Assembly: GCF_041380015.1 (NCBI RefSeq)
Contig: NZ_CP159978.1
Direction: 5' to 3' (one strand)
From: Buchananella felis
Lineage (GTDB): Bacteria > Actinomycetota > Actinomycetes > Actinomycetales > Actinomycetaceae
Length of the DNA: 64,000 nt
The notes beneath the pieces are model-generated. The model did not search any database. It had not been told where the DNA came from and saw only the letters and a list, made by a program, of their open reading frames with translations. This document shows, piece after piece, positions 51,157 to 60,707 of the stretch (the stretch's first letter is position 1; each line of letters starts with the position of its first letter). The translations under genes were made by a program, and so were the position numbers.

Positions 51157-52320
51157 ATGCAGGAGCAGGCAGATTCCCGGTCCGTCCCCACCCGGGCAGA
51201 TGCGCCCAGGCAGGCGCGGCGGGCGCAGGACGCGACCGGCGGGGCCCGCCCGCTCGTGGACGTGGTCATCGCCGTGCACCGCGCTGAGCGCCCCATCGCC
51301 CGAGCCGTCGCCTCCGTGCTGACGGGCAACTCCACTCCCACACGAGCGATCGTGGTGGCCCACAACATCGAGCCTGCCTTGATCCAGCAATCTCTGGGAG
51401 AGTGGGCGCAGGATCCGCGTGTCTTGCTGTTGTCCCACATGGACGGGATAGCCAGCCCAGCTGGCCCCATGAACGCTGGCTTTGATGCCGCCACGGCAGA
51501 GTTTGTGAGCCTGCTTGGCTCAGATGACACGTTTGAACCCGGCACCATCGACCGGTGGGTGGAATGGGCCAACGCCCCCGACGGGCCATTCGACTACGTG
51601 TTGGCAAACCGAGTCGAGCCAGATGGCACCAACGCCCCCACCCCGCCGGTCAGGCTGAACAGAAGGAAGCACCTAGACGGCGTGCGCGATCGGCTGGTCT
51701 ACCGCATGTCTGCCCTCGGGCTCATACGGAGAACGGCCCTGGGGGAGCAGCGCTTCCCGGAGGGCGTGCCCACGGGGGAGGACATCCTGTTCGCCACCCG
51801 ATTCTGGTTTGGCGGCTTCAAGGTGGCTTTCGCCTTTGGGCCCCCGGGCTACCTAGTGCACGACGACCAGAAGGTACGCGCCACCACCACGGACCGTCCG
51901 GTAGGCGAGGACCTGAAGTACCTGGACGAGCTGCTTGCCCCCACCCAGCCGTGGATGCGCAACAAGGCACAACGGCGCTCGCTGTTAGTAAAGCTGCTGC
52001 GGCAAAACCTGCCCGACGTCGCCATCAAGCGCCTAACGCTCGGGTGGGATGAGCAGTCAGTGGCGGAGTTGGCGCAGAAGACTAGATGGGTGCTCAGCCT
52101 GGACCCCGGGGCCGCAGCCTGCCTGTCGCGAAACGAATGGGCCCTGATCAAGGCACTCAGTACGGGGCAGTCCAGCCGGGACCAGACGGAGGCGCTGGTC
52201 AAACGGCGCTCCCGTCTGCGTTCGCTGGGCACGATCCTGCCCCACCGGTGCTGGGCGCTGTTCCACCCGCAGGGCCCTCTGCGCTACCAGTTGGCCGGTT
52301 CGCGGCTGGTGCGCGCCTGA
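51157..52320 (+). CDS. Family 2 glycosyltransferase
   Basis: This predicted cytoplasmic sugar transferase has 387 residues. The GT-A nucleotide-binding start is VDVVIAVHRAERPIARAVAS, and the acidic metal motif is LGSDDTFEPGTIDRW. The remaining part has a GEDILFA segment that fits the acceptor-side acidic residue. The first 35 residues are a charged low-complexity leader. The ATG at 51157 is preceded by GGAGGGGAG. It probably acts in surface polysaccharide or glycoprotein synthesis, but the donor and acceptor are not evident. It stands alone. Confidence 0.85.
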   Translation: MQEQADSRSVPTRADAPRQARRAQDATGGARPLVDVVIAVHRAERPIARAVASVLTGNSTPTRAIVVAHNIEPALIQQSLGEWAQDPRVLLLSHMDGIASPAGPMNAGFDAATAEFVSLLGSDDTFEPGTIDRWVEWANAPDGPFDYVLANRVEPDGTNAPTPPVRLNRRKHLDGVRDRLVYRMSALGLIRRTALGEQRFPEGVPTGEDILFATRFWFGGFKVAFAFGPPGYLVHDDQKVRATTTDRPVGEDLKYLDELLAPTQPWMRNKAQRRSLLVKLLRQNLPDVAIKRLTLGWDEQSVAELAQKTRWVLSLDPGAAACLSRNEWALIKALSTGQSSRDQTEALVKRRSRLRSLGTILPHRCWALFHPQGPLRYQLAGSRLVRA

Positions 52321-52367
52321 GGAACGGCCCGAACCACCCCGCGCCAGGTGCCAGGTGGCCGGTTCAG

Positions 52368-53672
52368 CTAGCTGCGCAGATACGCGAGCGGATTAACCGG
52401 CAGCGAAACCTCCTCGGCGATGGCCAGGTTGGCGATCGCGCCGCGCTCGCGCAGCTCCCGCAGGGCGGCCGTGACCCGGTCGCGTAGCGTGAACGGGTCG
52501 ATGGTATTTGTGTTGATCTTCGAGCCACCCTCGAATCCCGCCAGGGTGGAGACGCGCCACTTGATCACCACGCGCCAGGGCATTGGCGTGATCGCATCCG
52601 GGGGCTGGTGGTGCCACTCCTCGTTGCTGGGCAGGTGTGCGCCGGCGGCGGCGTGTAGGGCGTGCAGCAGGTCGCTCATCGCGTCGCGCTCCGCAGCGCT
52701 CACCTCCCAGGGGAAGGTGGCCGAGCTTCTGGAATAGACCTCCAGGGACGGGTAGCGGTGCCCAAAGCCCGCGAATGCCACCGCGTGCTCGTTGGCGGCC
52801 ACCATCAGGTTGTGTCGGTGGGCATAGTTCACGCCCCAGTCGTTGTACAGGTTCGGGTTGGCGTGCGCCTGGGCGATCTCCAACTCGATGTTCCCGCCGC
52901 GCTCGTCGATGCCGACCAGCTGCTTGTGCAGGTGGTCAAAGCTCGCGCCCGCCGGCGCCAGCCAGTTCTGGAACACCTGCACGTAGCGCACGTAGCGGTT
53001 CGAGGCGTACAGGTCCCGCAGTGCGTCCACCGTGATGGCCATGTAGTCGCGGTGCTCGGCCGGGCTGAGCGTGCCGCAACTGGCCAGGTCAGCCGTGGTG
53101 GTGGCTTCGTCCGTGTAGTGGCGGCGGGCCACGATCACGTCGTGGCTGCCCCCGAAGAACGGGGCGGAAAGCTCCCGGCGCGCCCGCTCATCCAGCCGCT
53201 CCCAGTCCGCCTCCGCTCCGCTCGCCCCGGCGGCGCGCAGCTTGGCCTCAACCACACCGGCCACGCGCTCGCGTCCCAGCGGGTCAGCCAACCACTGCTC
53301 CTGGCGGGCGGCGGCAGCGTCGTCCAATCCAAAGTCGTAATTGCGGCGCCAGTAATCGAAGGAAACGATCTCAAACAGGTTGGGGATGCGCCGAAAATCG
53401 GCCGGCAGGGCCGCCAGCGCGGGATCGGCGCCGCGCACCAGCTCGCCGGCGTGCAGGCGGGTCTTCTCCGGCGGGGTCTGCGCGGTGCGGTCCGAACAGA
53501 ACGCGCAGGTGGCCGTGTGGGCGTCAGGTCCCAGCTGCTCGCTCACCGCCGGCGGGCGGCCGATCGGGCGGTTCCCCCGCCCCGGCACCGTCCAAACCTG
53601 CGTACCAGAGAACGGATTGACCTGCTTCAGCGTCCCATCCGCCATCCACGTCAGCGGCTCGCGCGTCATCAT
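52368..53672 (-). CDS. GalT-like nucleotidyl transferase (DUF4921 type)
   Basis: This 434-residue protein resembles galactose-1-phosphate uridylyltransferases. A zinc-ligand pair CAFCSD lies near the start, and the HIT-like active-site segment is SFDHLHKQLVG, where GalT has HPHGQ. A C-terminal part carries a KWRVSTLAGFEGGSKINTNT-like segment. The substrate may be another sugar phosphate. AAGGAGG lies seven bases before the ATG at 53672; a GTG one codon earlier is possible. An exact 16-mer encodes LDDAAAAR (53310-53325). It lies tail-to-tail with the glycosyltransferase. Confidence 0.75.
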   Translation of the reverse strand: MMTREPLTWMADGTLKQVNPFSGTQVWTVPGRGNRPIGRPPAVSEQLGPDAHTATCAFCSDRTAQTPPEKTRLHAGELVRGADPALAALPADFRRIPNLFEIVSFDYWRRNYDFGLDDAAAARQEQWLADPLGRERVAGVVEAKLRAAGASGAEADWERLDERARRELSAPFFGGSHDVIVARRHYTDEATTTADLASCGTLSPAEHRDYMAITVDALRDLYASNRYVRYVQVFQNWLAPAGASFDHLHKQLVGIDERGGNIELEIAQAHANPNLYNDWGVNYAHRHNLMVAANEHAVAFAGFGHRYPSLEVYSRSSATFPWEVSAAERDAMSDLLHALHAAAGAHLPSNEEWHHQPPDAITPMPWRVVIKWRVSTLAGFEGGSKINTNTIDPFTLRDRVTAALRELRERGAIANLAIAEEVSLPVNPLAYLRS

Positions 53673-53872
53673 CACATCGCCTCCTTGCCAGCGCCCACGA
53701 TACCGCCGCGCCGGGTAGTGGGCAGCACGCTAAGGCGGGAATCGGCCGGGCTGCGGCCGGTTGAGAGGGAGGGGGAGGCGGCCGGTTGGGGGAGCGAGAG
53801 GCGGCGCGAAAAAGGGGACCGCCGCCCTCCCAGCGCGGAAGGGCGGCGGATTTGACGCCTAGATGCGAGCGA

Positions 53873-54298
53873 TCAGTGCTCGTTCGGGTCGGCCTCGGCG
53901 TCGGCCTGGGTGTCGTGCACCGTGCCGGCCACGTGGTCGGCCGGACCGTACAGGGTGTAGAGCTTGAGCGGCTCGTCGCCGATGTTGGTGATGTTGTGCC
54001 AGTAGCCGGTGGGGACCAGGATCACGTCGTCGTCCTCGACCTCGCGCACGAAGTCCAGGTTGTCCTCGGTCAGGCCCATCTCGCAGCGGCCCTTACCGGC
54101 CTCGATGCGCAGGAACTGGTCGACACCCTCGTGGACCTCCAGGCCGATGTCGCCGCCGACCGGGATGGACATGACCGTGAGCTGCAGGTGCTCGCCGGTC
54201 CAGACGGTGACGCGGAACTTGTCGTTGTCCTTGGTCATCTTCTCGATGTCGGTGACCATGGGCTGCTTGCCGGCGTCCGGGCCGATGTAGTAAGCCAT
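53873..54298 (-). CDS. Cupin-domain protein
   Basis: This 141-residue protein is a single cupin barrel, with motif 1 around GGDIGLEVHEGVDQFLRIEA and motif 2 around VPTGYWHNITNIGDEPLKLY. His and Glu at expected metal positions are present. Such small cupins act as sugar-phosphate isomerases or of unknown function; no specific activity is evident. AGGAGG lies four bases before the ATG. It is followed, after 200 bases, by the GalT-like gene in the same direction. Confidence 0.88.
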   Translation of the reverse strand: MAYYIGPDAGKQPMVTDIEKMTKDNDKFRVTVWTGEHLQLTVMSIPVGGDIGLEVHEGVDQFLRIEAGKGRCEMGLTEDNLDFVREVEDDDVILVPTGYWHNITNIGDEPLKLYTLYGPADHVAGTVHDTQADAEADPNEH

Positions 54299-54519
54299 CT
54301 TTCCTCCTGTTGACTCAAAAAATGGGCTAAGTCCAGTCTAGGGGGAGTTTGGCGTTATCTCCACCGAATTGGGGGAGCAATTTCGCCGCCCCAGGCAATT
54401 TGGTTCGGCGTACCTAACCTGTGCAGCGCGGGCGGGGGAGAAGGTGGACGCCGTGGAGGCAGCGGGCGGTGGGGAGCGGTGGTGGTGGGGGTTGCCCGCC
54501 GGGGTGGCGGGGTGGTTTG

Positions 54520-54613
54520 TCCCCGAGCGTACAAGTGTGCGGTTGGGGTACATGCGACCGACCGGTGCCGTGGCACCAAGCGGTCGGATGTACCCCGTTG
54601 TCACATTTGCGAG
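54520..54613 (+). repeat. 95-bp hairpin element, copy E
   Basis: CCCCGAGCGTACAAGTGTGC opens the element. Its core GGGGTACATGCGACCG pairs with CGGTCGGATGTACCCC around ACCGGTGCCGTGGCACCAAG. It ends ACATTTGCGAG. Confidence 0.9.
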
Positions 54614-54736
54614 TGTGGGGCGGTGGGTGTGTCCGGGCCCGGCCCGCAGTTGCCCCCTGATTCGGGAAGAGTCACCAGACGCGACCCATGAAGGCGGGTG
54701 CGTGGGATCTTCCTGCCGGGGTGGCGGGGTGGTTTG

Positions 54737-54830
54737 TCCCCGAGCGTACAAGTGTGCGGTTGGGGTACATGCGACCGACCGGTGCCGTGGCACCAAGCGG
54801 TCGGATGTACCCCGTTGTCACATTTGCGAG
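54737..54830 (+). repeat. 95-bp hairpin element, copy F
   Basis: It appears identical to copy E over the whole element, 217 bases downstream. The 20 or so bases before each copy (GGGGTGGCGGGGTGGTTTGT) are also shared. Confidence 0.9.
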
Positions 54831-54859
54831 GGTGGGGGCGGTGGGCGCGTGGGAGACAA

Positions 54860-54900
54860 AAGGCCGGTGGGGTGGAGCCTTGCGGCCCCACCCCACCGGG
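54860..54900 (-). terminator. Terminator of the GH101 gene
   Basis: On the minus strand CCGGTGGGGTGG pairs with CCACCCCACCGG and is followed by CCTTTTGT. It lies 18 bases after the stop codon. Confidence 0.88.
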
Positions 54901-54917
54901 AGTGAACTCGAGGAGAG

Positions 54918-57900
54918 TTACTTGATCAGTCGCTCAACCTCGGCCTTGACGGACTCGGCGATCGACGCCGTGCCACCCAGCAGGGTGACGCGGGTCGGCT
55001 TGTTCGCGCGCAGGAACTCGGCGGCACCAGCCGGCACCTGAGTCTTACGCACCAACAGCACCACGCCGTCGCGCTCGTTGGCCAGCGCACCACCGACCAG
55101 GGAGTCGGGGAACAGCGCGCCGGTGGCCAGAACAACGTTCTTGGCGCCGGAACCCAGGCCCGTCGCAACCACGTCGGAGGTCTCGTAGCGGTCAGCACCG
55201 ACGTAGCTGTTGAAGGTGATGCCCTCAACGAAGCCCAGGGACTTCAGCGCCGCAGCGGACTTGCCACCGACCGCGCTCACCGCACGACCCATCTGAGCAC
55301 CGTCCAGGAAGCTCTTCGTGGCCGCAGGGATCTTGTTGCCGGAGGAGAGGACCACGACCGCGTTCGCGCGACCGGAAACACCGGAAGCGGAGACGGCGTC
55401 AGCGAAGTCGTTGCCGTCGGCAACCAGGACACGCGTCAGGTCGGGGTTCATCGCCAGGGCGGCGCGAGCGAGCGCGGCAGCCGTGGCGTAGCGGTCCGTA
55501 CCGGCAACGCGGTGGACGGAGATGCCCGCGCCACGCAGAGCCTTCTCCACATCAGCGGAGACGGCCTGGACGCCACCAGCCAGGTAGACCTCCTGCACGC
55601 CGCGCGCCTTGAGGGCGGACAGCACGCGAGGCTCGAGCACCTTGCCGTTGGTCAGCAGGACCGGCGCGTCCAGGGTGTCAGCCAGCGGAGCGGCAGACAG
55701 AGCGTCGGCGAAGGAGGCCGAGTTAGCCAGCACCGCGAAGCGCTTGCCGAACGCCGGGTCCGCAGCCACGGCCAGGGCGGTGTCCACGCGGGACGGGCCC
55801 TGGATGCGGTCCACCACCGGGCCGGACGGCTGCTCGGTCGGCTGCTGGGTCGGCTGCTCGGTCGGCTGCTGGGTCGGCTGCTGGGTCGGCTGCTGGGTCG
55901 GCTGCTGGGTCGGCTGCTGGGTCGGCTGCTGGGTCGGCTGCTCGGTCGGCTGCTGGGTCGGCTGCTGAGACGGGGTCTGAGACGGGGTCTGCGACGGGGT
56001 CTGCGACGGCTCCTGAGACGGGGCAGTGCCACAGGTGACAGCGGCCTCACCCCAGTTGGCGTGGTCGTTACCGATACCGTTGCCACCGTCGGTGACCACC
56101 AGCTTCAGACGCTTGACGTTGGTGATGTCCACGTCGAAGTTGTGGGTCAGGCTGCGGGTCAGCAGGCCCGTGTTGGCCAGCTTGCGGCCATCGCCCCAAA
56201 CCTCGAACACAACGGAACCCTTGGCCTGCTGGTAGTCGGCCACACCGACCTTCGCGGTGAAGGACGTGCAGCGACCGGCCAGGTCGAACTCCACGGAGGA
56301 GCGGGCGTGGGTACCCAGACCCTTAGCGAAGGTCTGGTCGGTACCGATCTTCAGCGGACGACCGTCGCCGGCCTGGTTCTCACCGTTGGCCTGGTCGCGC
56401 TCGATCGGGCCCCAGCCGTTGACCTCGTTCAGGAACGGCAGGTCAGACAGCCAGTTCTTGCCGTCCTGCAGGCCGCGCAGCACCACCATGGCGCGCTCCG
56501 CCGTAGCGGCGGTGGCGCCGTGCGGGCCGGTGTAGGCGATACGGGCGGCCAGCTTGGTGTCCGTCGGGGCGGCCGGCGGGGTCACGTTCCACTCGGCGTA
56601 GGCGGTCTCGCCCGGAGCCAGGGAGGCAACCTCGACCGGGTAGGTGGAGGAACCGGTAGCAGCAACCGTCCAGCCCTCGGGGGCCGTCAGGGTGTGCTTG
56701 ATGTTGGTGATCGCCACAGACTCGTTGTTGGTGATCGCGGTGTAGACCTTGCCGGTCTCGCCACCAACCAGGGAGACGGTGCCCTGCGGCAGACGGATGT
56801 CCGCAGCGGCGCACGGCGGCACCTCGGTGGCGTTGCCCAGCTCCTCGACACGCAGGTTGTCGATGATCAGGTCAGACTGCAGCGGAGCACCACCCAGGGA
56901 GTCGATACCCACGAAGTAGGCGCCACAGCCACCGGCCACGAACTCGTGGGAGAAGGTGGTGGTGGTCTGCTTCACCGGCAGGGCAACCTGGTCCAGGATG
57001 GTCTGGTTCGGGCGAGCACCCTGGCGGGCGGAGTCGTAACCGACCACGAACTTGTAGTACGGGGCAATACCGTTCTGGTAGTCGAAGGACACGCGGTAGC
57101 GCTTGCCCGCCTTGAACGGCATGGACTGCTGCGTGGTCTTCAGGACCAGGCCCTGGTTCTCCTCGTGGAGCTTCAGGGACCACTCGCCGTCCAGAACGTC
57201 GTCCACCAGCTTGCCGTTGGCGCCGTAGTTGCCCGGGTTCCAGCCCTTCTGGGTGAAGGGGGCGTTCAGGCGAGACAGCTGGGTGCGCGCGTCGCCGCCC
57301 TGGGCGGGACCGGTGACGAACGGCCAGTAACCGGTATCGGTGTGCTCGAAGTCCTCGAACAGGATGGTCTTGTCCGTCGGGGCCTTGTCGTTCGGCTCGG
57401 TGAACTTCACGATACGCAGGTCGTCCACGTAAACCGGGGTCGCACCGTCGCCGGCCTCAACCTTGAAGGTCACCGGGGCGGAACCGTCGGTCTTGAAGAT
57501 GACGCGAGCGCGCTGGTAGTAGTAGCGGAACTTCTGGTCAGACGCGGTGGCGTTCAGGGCCGTGGTCTGGGACAGGCTGGTGGTGGGAACCTCGCCAACC
57601 TTCTCCTGGTACTTGCCCGCAGTGACGCCGGCGCCGGAGACGGACAGCTTGACCGGGCGGACGCCAGGAGCGGCGTTCTCGCCGATCTGGACGTAAGCCC
57701 ACACGTCGTAGGTGCCGGCCGGCAGGGCCTGGTTGTTGTTCAGCTTCTGCGCCAGCGAAGAGGCGCCCTCGCCGAGCTTGGCAACGTACTGAGCGCGGTC
57801 GTTCTTGGCGACGGAGACGTTACCGGTGGTCTCGTAGTCGGTCAGGGCGTTCGAGTTGAAGCCCGGGTCCTTGATCATGGAGTGCTTACCCCACTCGGGC

Positions 57901-60707
57901 GCAACCGGCGTCGGCAGGCTGGTGGAGGGGTAGATGACGTAAGGCTGGTTGGCCTCCGCCTCGATCGTGACCGTCTTGGTGGCGGAAACCGGCAGGTCGC
58001 GCACCTCGACGCGGCCCTGGTCCGTCAGCTTGTACAGCTTCAGGGAGGTCTGGGTCTTCCACGCGTCGGTCAGGGTCCAGGTGGTGGAGCCACCCTCCGG
58101 GTTGAAGTGGTACAGACGCTTGGCGCCCTGCGCGGTGCCGTTGTCGGTCCACGGCAGCAGGTACTTGGTGCCGCGCAGCACCTCGGCACCGTCGTAGGTG
58201 AAGGTGGTGCCGCTACCGGAGTTGAAGTTGCCGGTCAGGCCGGAAGCGCCGGAAGCAACGGTGCCGTTCTTGAAGGTGATACGGCCGGCAGCGTCGTCCC
58301 ACTTCATGATCGGGGAAAGCTGCAGGAACTTCACCGGCAGGTTGTTCTCCCAGATGTTGCTGTAGAAGACGTTCCAGTCGACCTTACCGGTCCAACCCTC
58401 GAAGTCCTTGACCTGGGAGTAGCCCAGCAGCGGGTGCGGGTTGAAGTTGTCCTTGTTGGAGTTGTCGATGAAGCGAATGATCTGGGAGTTAATACCCTTG
58501 TTCGCCTTGCCACCGTACTTCTCGTCGTTGGCCCAGTGGGACCAGATGGAGATGCGCTCGAACTTGTCGGACCACTCCGAGCCCACGCGCCAACCCTGAG
58601 CGTTGAGCTCACGGGCCAGGCGGTCAGCCTTCCAACCAAAGTCGTAGAAGACGTCGATGTAGAGCCAGTCCAGGTTGCGGTGCGCCTCGTCGCGGAACTG
58701 CTGGAAGCGCTTGAGCACCTTGCCGGAACCCAGGTCAACACGGCCGTTGATGTACCAGGACTGGTTCATCCAGTTCCAGCCACGGCTGTTCATGTGGTAC
58801 GGGGTGTCGGCGAAGTTGCGGGCCTCCGGGTACTGCTCGGTGACGTTGACGTGCACACCGATGGAGGTGTTGAACTTCTCCGCCTCCGCAGCCAGCTTGT
58901 TGATGTCCTCCAGGCCACCGGCGCGGAAGTTGTAGTTGCCTCCGTAGTCCGGGTGGGCCGCGTCGTGACCCTCAGCCTGGTAACCCTTCAGCATGGCCTG
59001 CTGGCCCAGGAAGTCGGTGGCCAGGGCCACGCGCTTGGTGTCGTCCAGCGTCTTCAGGAACGGGTGCGTGGCCTGGGAGACGATGTTGAACGGGATGCGG
59101 GTGATGACCGTGGTGGCGACCTTCTCGCTACCACGGGCCTCGATGTCGATGTCACGGTAGCGGATCGCGGAGTCCTGCCAGTCAACCTTGGTGTCGTTGT
59201 TCTGGTCGGCGGCGAAGGCAACCTTCACGAACGGCGCCCACTCGGCCTTGGTCTTCGGGGTCAGCTTGGAGTGGGTGGCCAGGCCGTCCTCGGCGAACTG
59301 GGACTCCACGGTGAAGGAACCGGCGCGGATGGTACCGAAGCGGGCGCCCTCAGCGGCGCGCACGGAGGAGTACCAGCGGTTGAGGTCCATGTGGGAGACG
59401 TGCGTGGTGCCGTCCTCGCGCTTGTCGTCAACGATCGCGTTGGTCTCCAGCGCGGCAGCAACGCCACCGGTGTTGGCGAAGGCGTAGGTGGAGCCACGCT
59501 GCTCGTACAGGCGAGCAGAGCCGTTGATGGCGATGAACTCGTCGGTGCGGCCCGTGTTGTCGCGGTTCACGTCCAGGCGGGCGAGCGCCAGGGCGGCGCC
59601 GTCCTGGGCGGCGACGGCGGAGACCAGGTCCAGCGTGGGCATCTCCACGGAGGTGATCTTGGGGGAGCCGGTAGAGGCAGCCACGTTCTCCAGGGTCATG
59701 GTGACCACGCCGTCGGCGAGGGTGTAGACCACGTCCATGGTGCCGCCAGTGAAGGTCAGCGGGTAGCGCACCGAGGTGGCGGTGGCGACCGGCGCTGCGA
59801 CGGTGGCGGTGACGGTGGAGGAGCCGTTGTTCAGGCGAACGGTGACCGGGGCGTTACCGATCTTGCCGCGCATCTGCTGCGTGGAGGCCTTGTCCGTGTA
59901 GTTACGCACGTAGGGCAGGGTCGGGTCCAGCTCAACCTTGAGCTTGGAGTCCTCGATCACCTTGACGCCGGCGGGAACGGCCGGCAGGGTGCCGGGGCCC
60001 TCGGGCGTACCGGGCGTGGTGGCGGAGCTGCTGGGCTCCGGCTCCGGGTCGCCGGTGGCGGTGTAGGGGATGAACTCACCCATGGAGGTGACGTTCTCCG
60101 TGGAGCCTTCCTTACCGCCCCAAGAGGATTTGGCCACGAACTTGAAGTGGGTGGCGGTGATCAGACGCGGCAGAATGATGGACTTGGTCTGCAGACGGTT
60201 GGGGTGGTCCTCCGCCCAAGCGCCGGAGGCGATCTCCTCCCAGTTGGCGGAGTTCTGGATGTCGTCAGACACCGAGTAGAACAGCTGCCACTCGTGGGTG
60301 CGGCCAGAGGCGTTGGAAGACTGGCGCGGAACGACGTCGATCTTGCCAATGTTCTGGATGCCGCCGGCCTCGCCGACCTTGATCACGATCTCGTGCGGCG
60401 GAGCCGGGACCGGGTTAACGTTCGCCCACTTGGTGTGCCAGTAGGTGTCGTTGTCACCGTCTACGGCCTTCTCCTTGGCGCCGTTGGCGCCCTCGCCGGC
60501 GAGTTCTTCAGAGTCGGCGGAGACAGCGGTGAGCTGAGTGTGAGGGACACGGGTGTAGGTGTACGCGTCGGGGACCACTTCGGCAGCCGAAGGCGTTACC
60601 TCACCCACCCCCTCATCTGCTAGGGCGGCTGGCGCGAGCATCGCCGAAGCGATGAGCGCTACCGCGGCGGAACCCGCGATAAGGCGGGCACGGGAACGTT
60701 GAGGCAT
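54918..60707 (-). CDS. Surface GH101 endo-alpha-N-acetylgalactosaminidase with CWB2 anchor
   Basis: This 1929-residue secreted enzyme is predicted to release core-1 O-glycans (Gal-GalNAc) from mucin-type glycoproteins. Visible are a signal peptide (1-31), a CBM32-like domain (45-195) and the GH101 catalytic region (about 260-900). The candidate nucleophile is Asp685 in LYIDVFYDFGW and the acid/base is Glu711 in GSEWSD. Further carbohydrate-binding sandwiches and an NPCBM module (about 1420-1560) follow. A PTQQPTQ linker and three CWB2 repeats (about 1635-1929) complete it. The ATG at 60707 follows GGGAG; the longer frame starts eight codons earlier. The sialidase in this window would expose its substrate. 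Confidence 0.94.
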   Translation of the reverse strand: MPQRSRARLIAGSAAVALIASAMLAPAALADEGVGEVTPSAAEVVPDAYTYTRVPHTQLTAVSADSEELAGEGANGAKEKAVDGDNDTYWHTKWANVNPVPAPPHEIVIKVGEAGGIQNIGKIDVVPRQSSNASGRTHEWQLFYSVSDDIQNSANWEEIASGAWAEDHPNRLQTKSIILPRLITATHFKFVAKSSWGGKEGSTENVTSMGEFIPYTATGDPEPEPSSSATTPGTPEGPGTLPAVPAGVKVIEDSKLKVELDPTLPYVRNYTDKASTQQMRGKIGNAPVTVRLNNGSSTVTATVAAPVATATSVRYPLTFTGGTMDVVYTLADGVVTMTLENVAASTGSPKITSVEMPTLDLVSAVAAQDGAALALARLDVNRDNTGRTDEFIAINGSARLYEQRGSTYAFANTGGVAAALETNAIVDDKREDGTTHVSHMDLNRWYSSVRAAEGARFGTIRAGSFTVESQFAEDGLATHSKLTPKTKAEWAPFVKVAFAADQNNDTKVDWQDSAIRYRDIDIEARGSEKVATTVITRIPFNIVSQATHPFLKTLDDTKRVALATDFLGQQAMLKGYQAEGHDAAHPDYGGNYNFRAGGLEDINKLAAEAEKFNTSIGVHVNVTEQYPEARNFADTPYHMNSRGWNWMNQSWYINGRVDLGSGKVLKRFQQFRDEAHRNLDWLYIDVFYDFGWKADRLARELNAQGWRVGSEWSDKFERISIWSHWANDEKYGGKANKGINSQIIRFIDNSNKDNFNPHPLLGYSQVKDFEGWTGKVDWNVFYSNIWENNLPVKFLQLSPIMKWDDAAGRITFKNGTVASGASGLTGNFNSGSGTTFTYDGAEVLRGTKYLLPWTDNGTAQGAKRLYHFNPEGGSTTWTLTDAWKTQTSLKLYKLTDQGRVEVRDLPVSATKTVTIEAEANQPYVIYPSTSLPTPVAPEWGKHSMIKDPGFNSNALTDYETTGNVSVAKNDRAQYVAKLGEGASSLAQKLNNNQALPAGTYDVWAYVQIGENAAPGVRPVKLSVSGAGVTAGKYQEKVGEVPTTSLSQTTALNATASDQKFRYYYQRARVIFKTDGSAPVTFKVEAGDGATPVYVDDLRIVKFTEPNDKAPTDKTILFEDFEHTDTGYWPFVTGPAQGGDARTQLSRLNAPFTQKGWNPGNYGANGKLVDDVLDGEWSLKLHEENQGLVLKTTQQSMPFKAGKRYRVSFDYQNGIAPYYKFVVGYDSARQGARPNQTILDQVALPVKQTTTTFSHEFVAGGCGAYFVGIDSLGGAPLQSDLIIDNLRVEELGNATEVPPCAAADIRLPQGTVSLVGGETGKVYTAITNNESVAITNIKHTLTAPEGWTVAATGSSTYPVEVASLAPGETAYAEWNVTPPAAPTDTKLAARIAYTGPHGATAATAERAMVVLRGLQDGKNWLSDLPFLNEVNGWGPIERDQANGENQAGDGRPLKIGTDQTFAKGLGTHARSSVEFDLAGRCTSFTAKVGVADYQQAKGSVVFEVWGDGRKLANTGLLTRSLTHNFDVDITNVKRLKLVVTDGGNGIGNDHANWGEAAVTCGTAPSQEPSQTPSQTPSQTPSQQPTQQPTEQPTQQPTQQPTQQPTQQPTQQPTQQPTEQPTQQPTEQPSGPVVDRIQGPSRVDTALAVAADPAFGKRFAVLANSASFADALSAAPLADTLDAPVLLTNGKVLEPRVLSALKARGVQEVYLAGGVQAVSADVEKALRGAGISVHRVAGTDRYATAAALARAALAMNPDLTRVLVADGNDFADAVSASGVSGRANAVVVLSSGNKIPAATKSFLDGAQMGRAVSAVGGKSAAALKSLGFVEGITFNSYVGADRYETSDVVATGLGSGAKNVVLATGALFPDSLVGGALANERDGVVLLVRKTQVPAGAAEFLRANKPTRVTLLGGTASIAESVKAEVERLIK
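55829..56020 (-). repeat. 12-bp coding repeat (PTQQ/PTEQ) in the GH101 linker
   Basis: GGCTGCTGGGTC units, with GGCTGCTCGGTC variants, repeat about a dozen times on the plus strand. They are followed by GACGGGGTCTG-type units encoding QTPS. They encode the spacer before the CWB2 repeats and are likely length-variable. Confidence 0.9.

Noticed and set aside
55512..60623. 1703-codon plus-strand frame opposite the GH101 gene
   Set aside because: It is exactly antisense to a gene with recognisable domains, is dominated by Gly, Val, Arg and Leu, and has no ribosome site.
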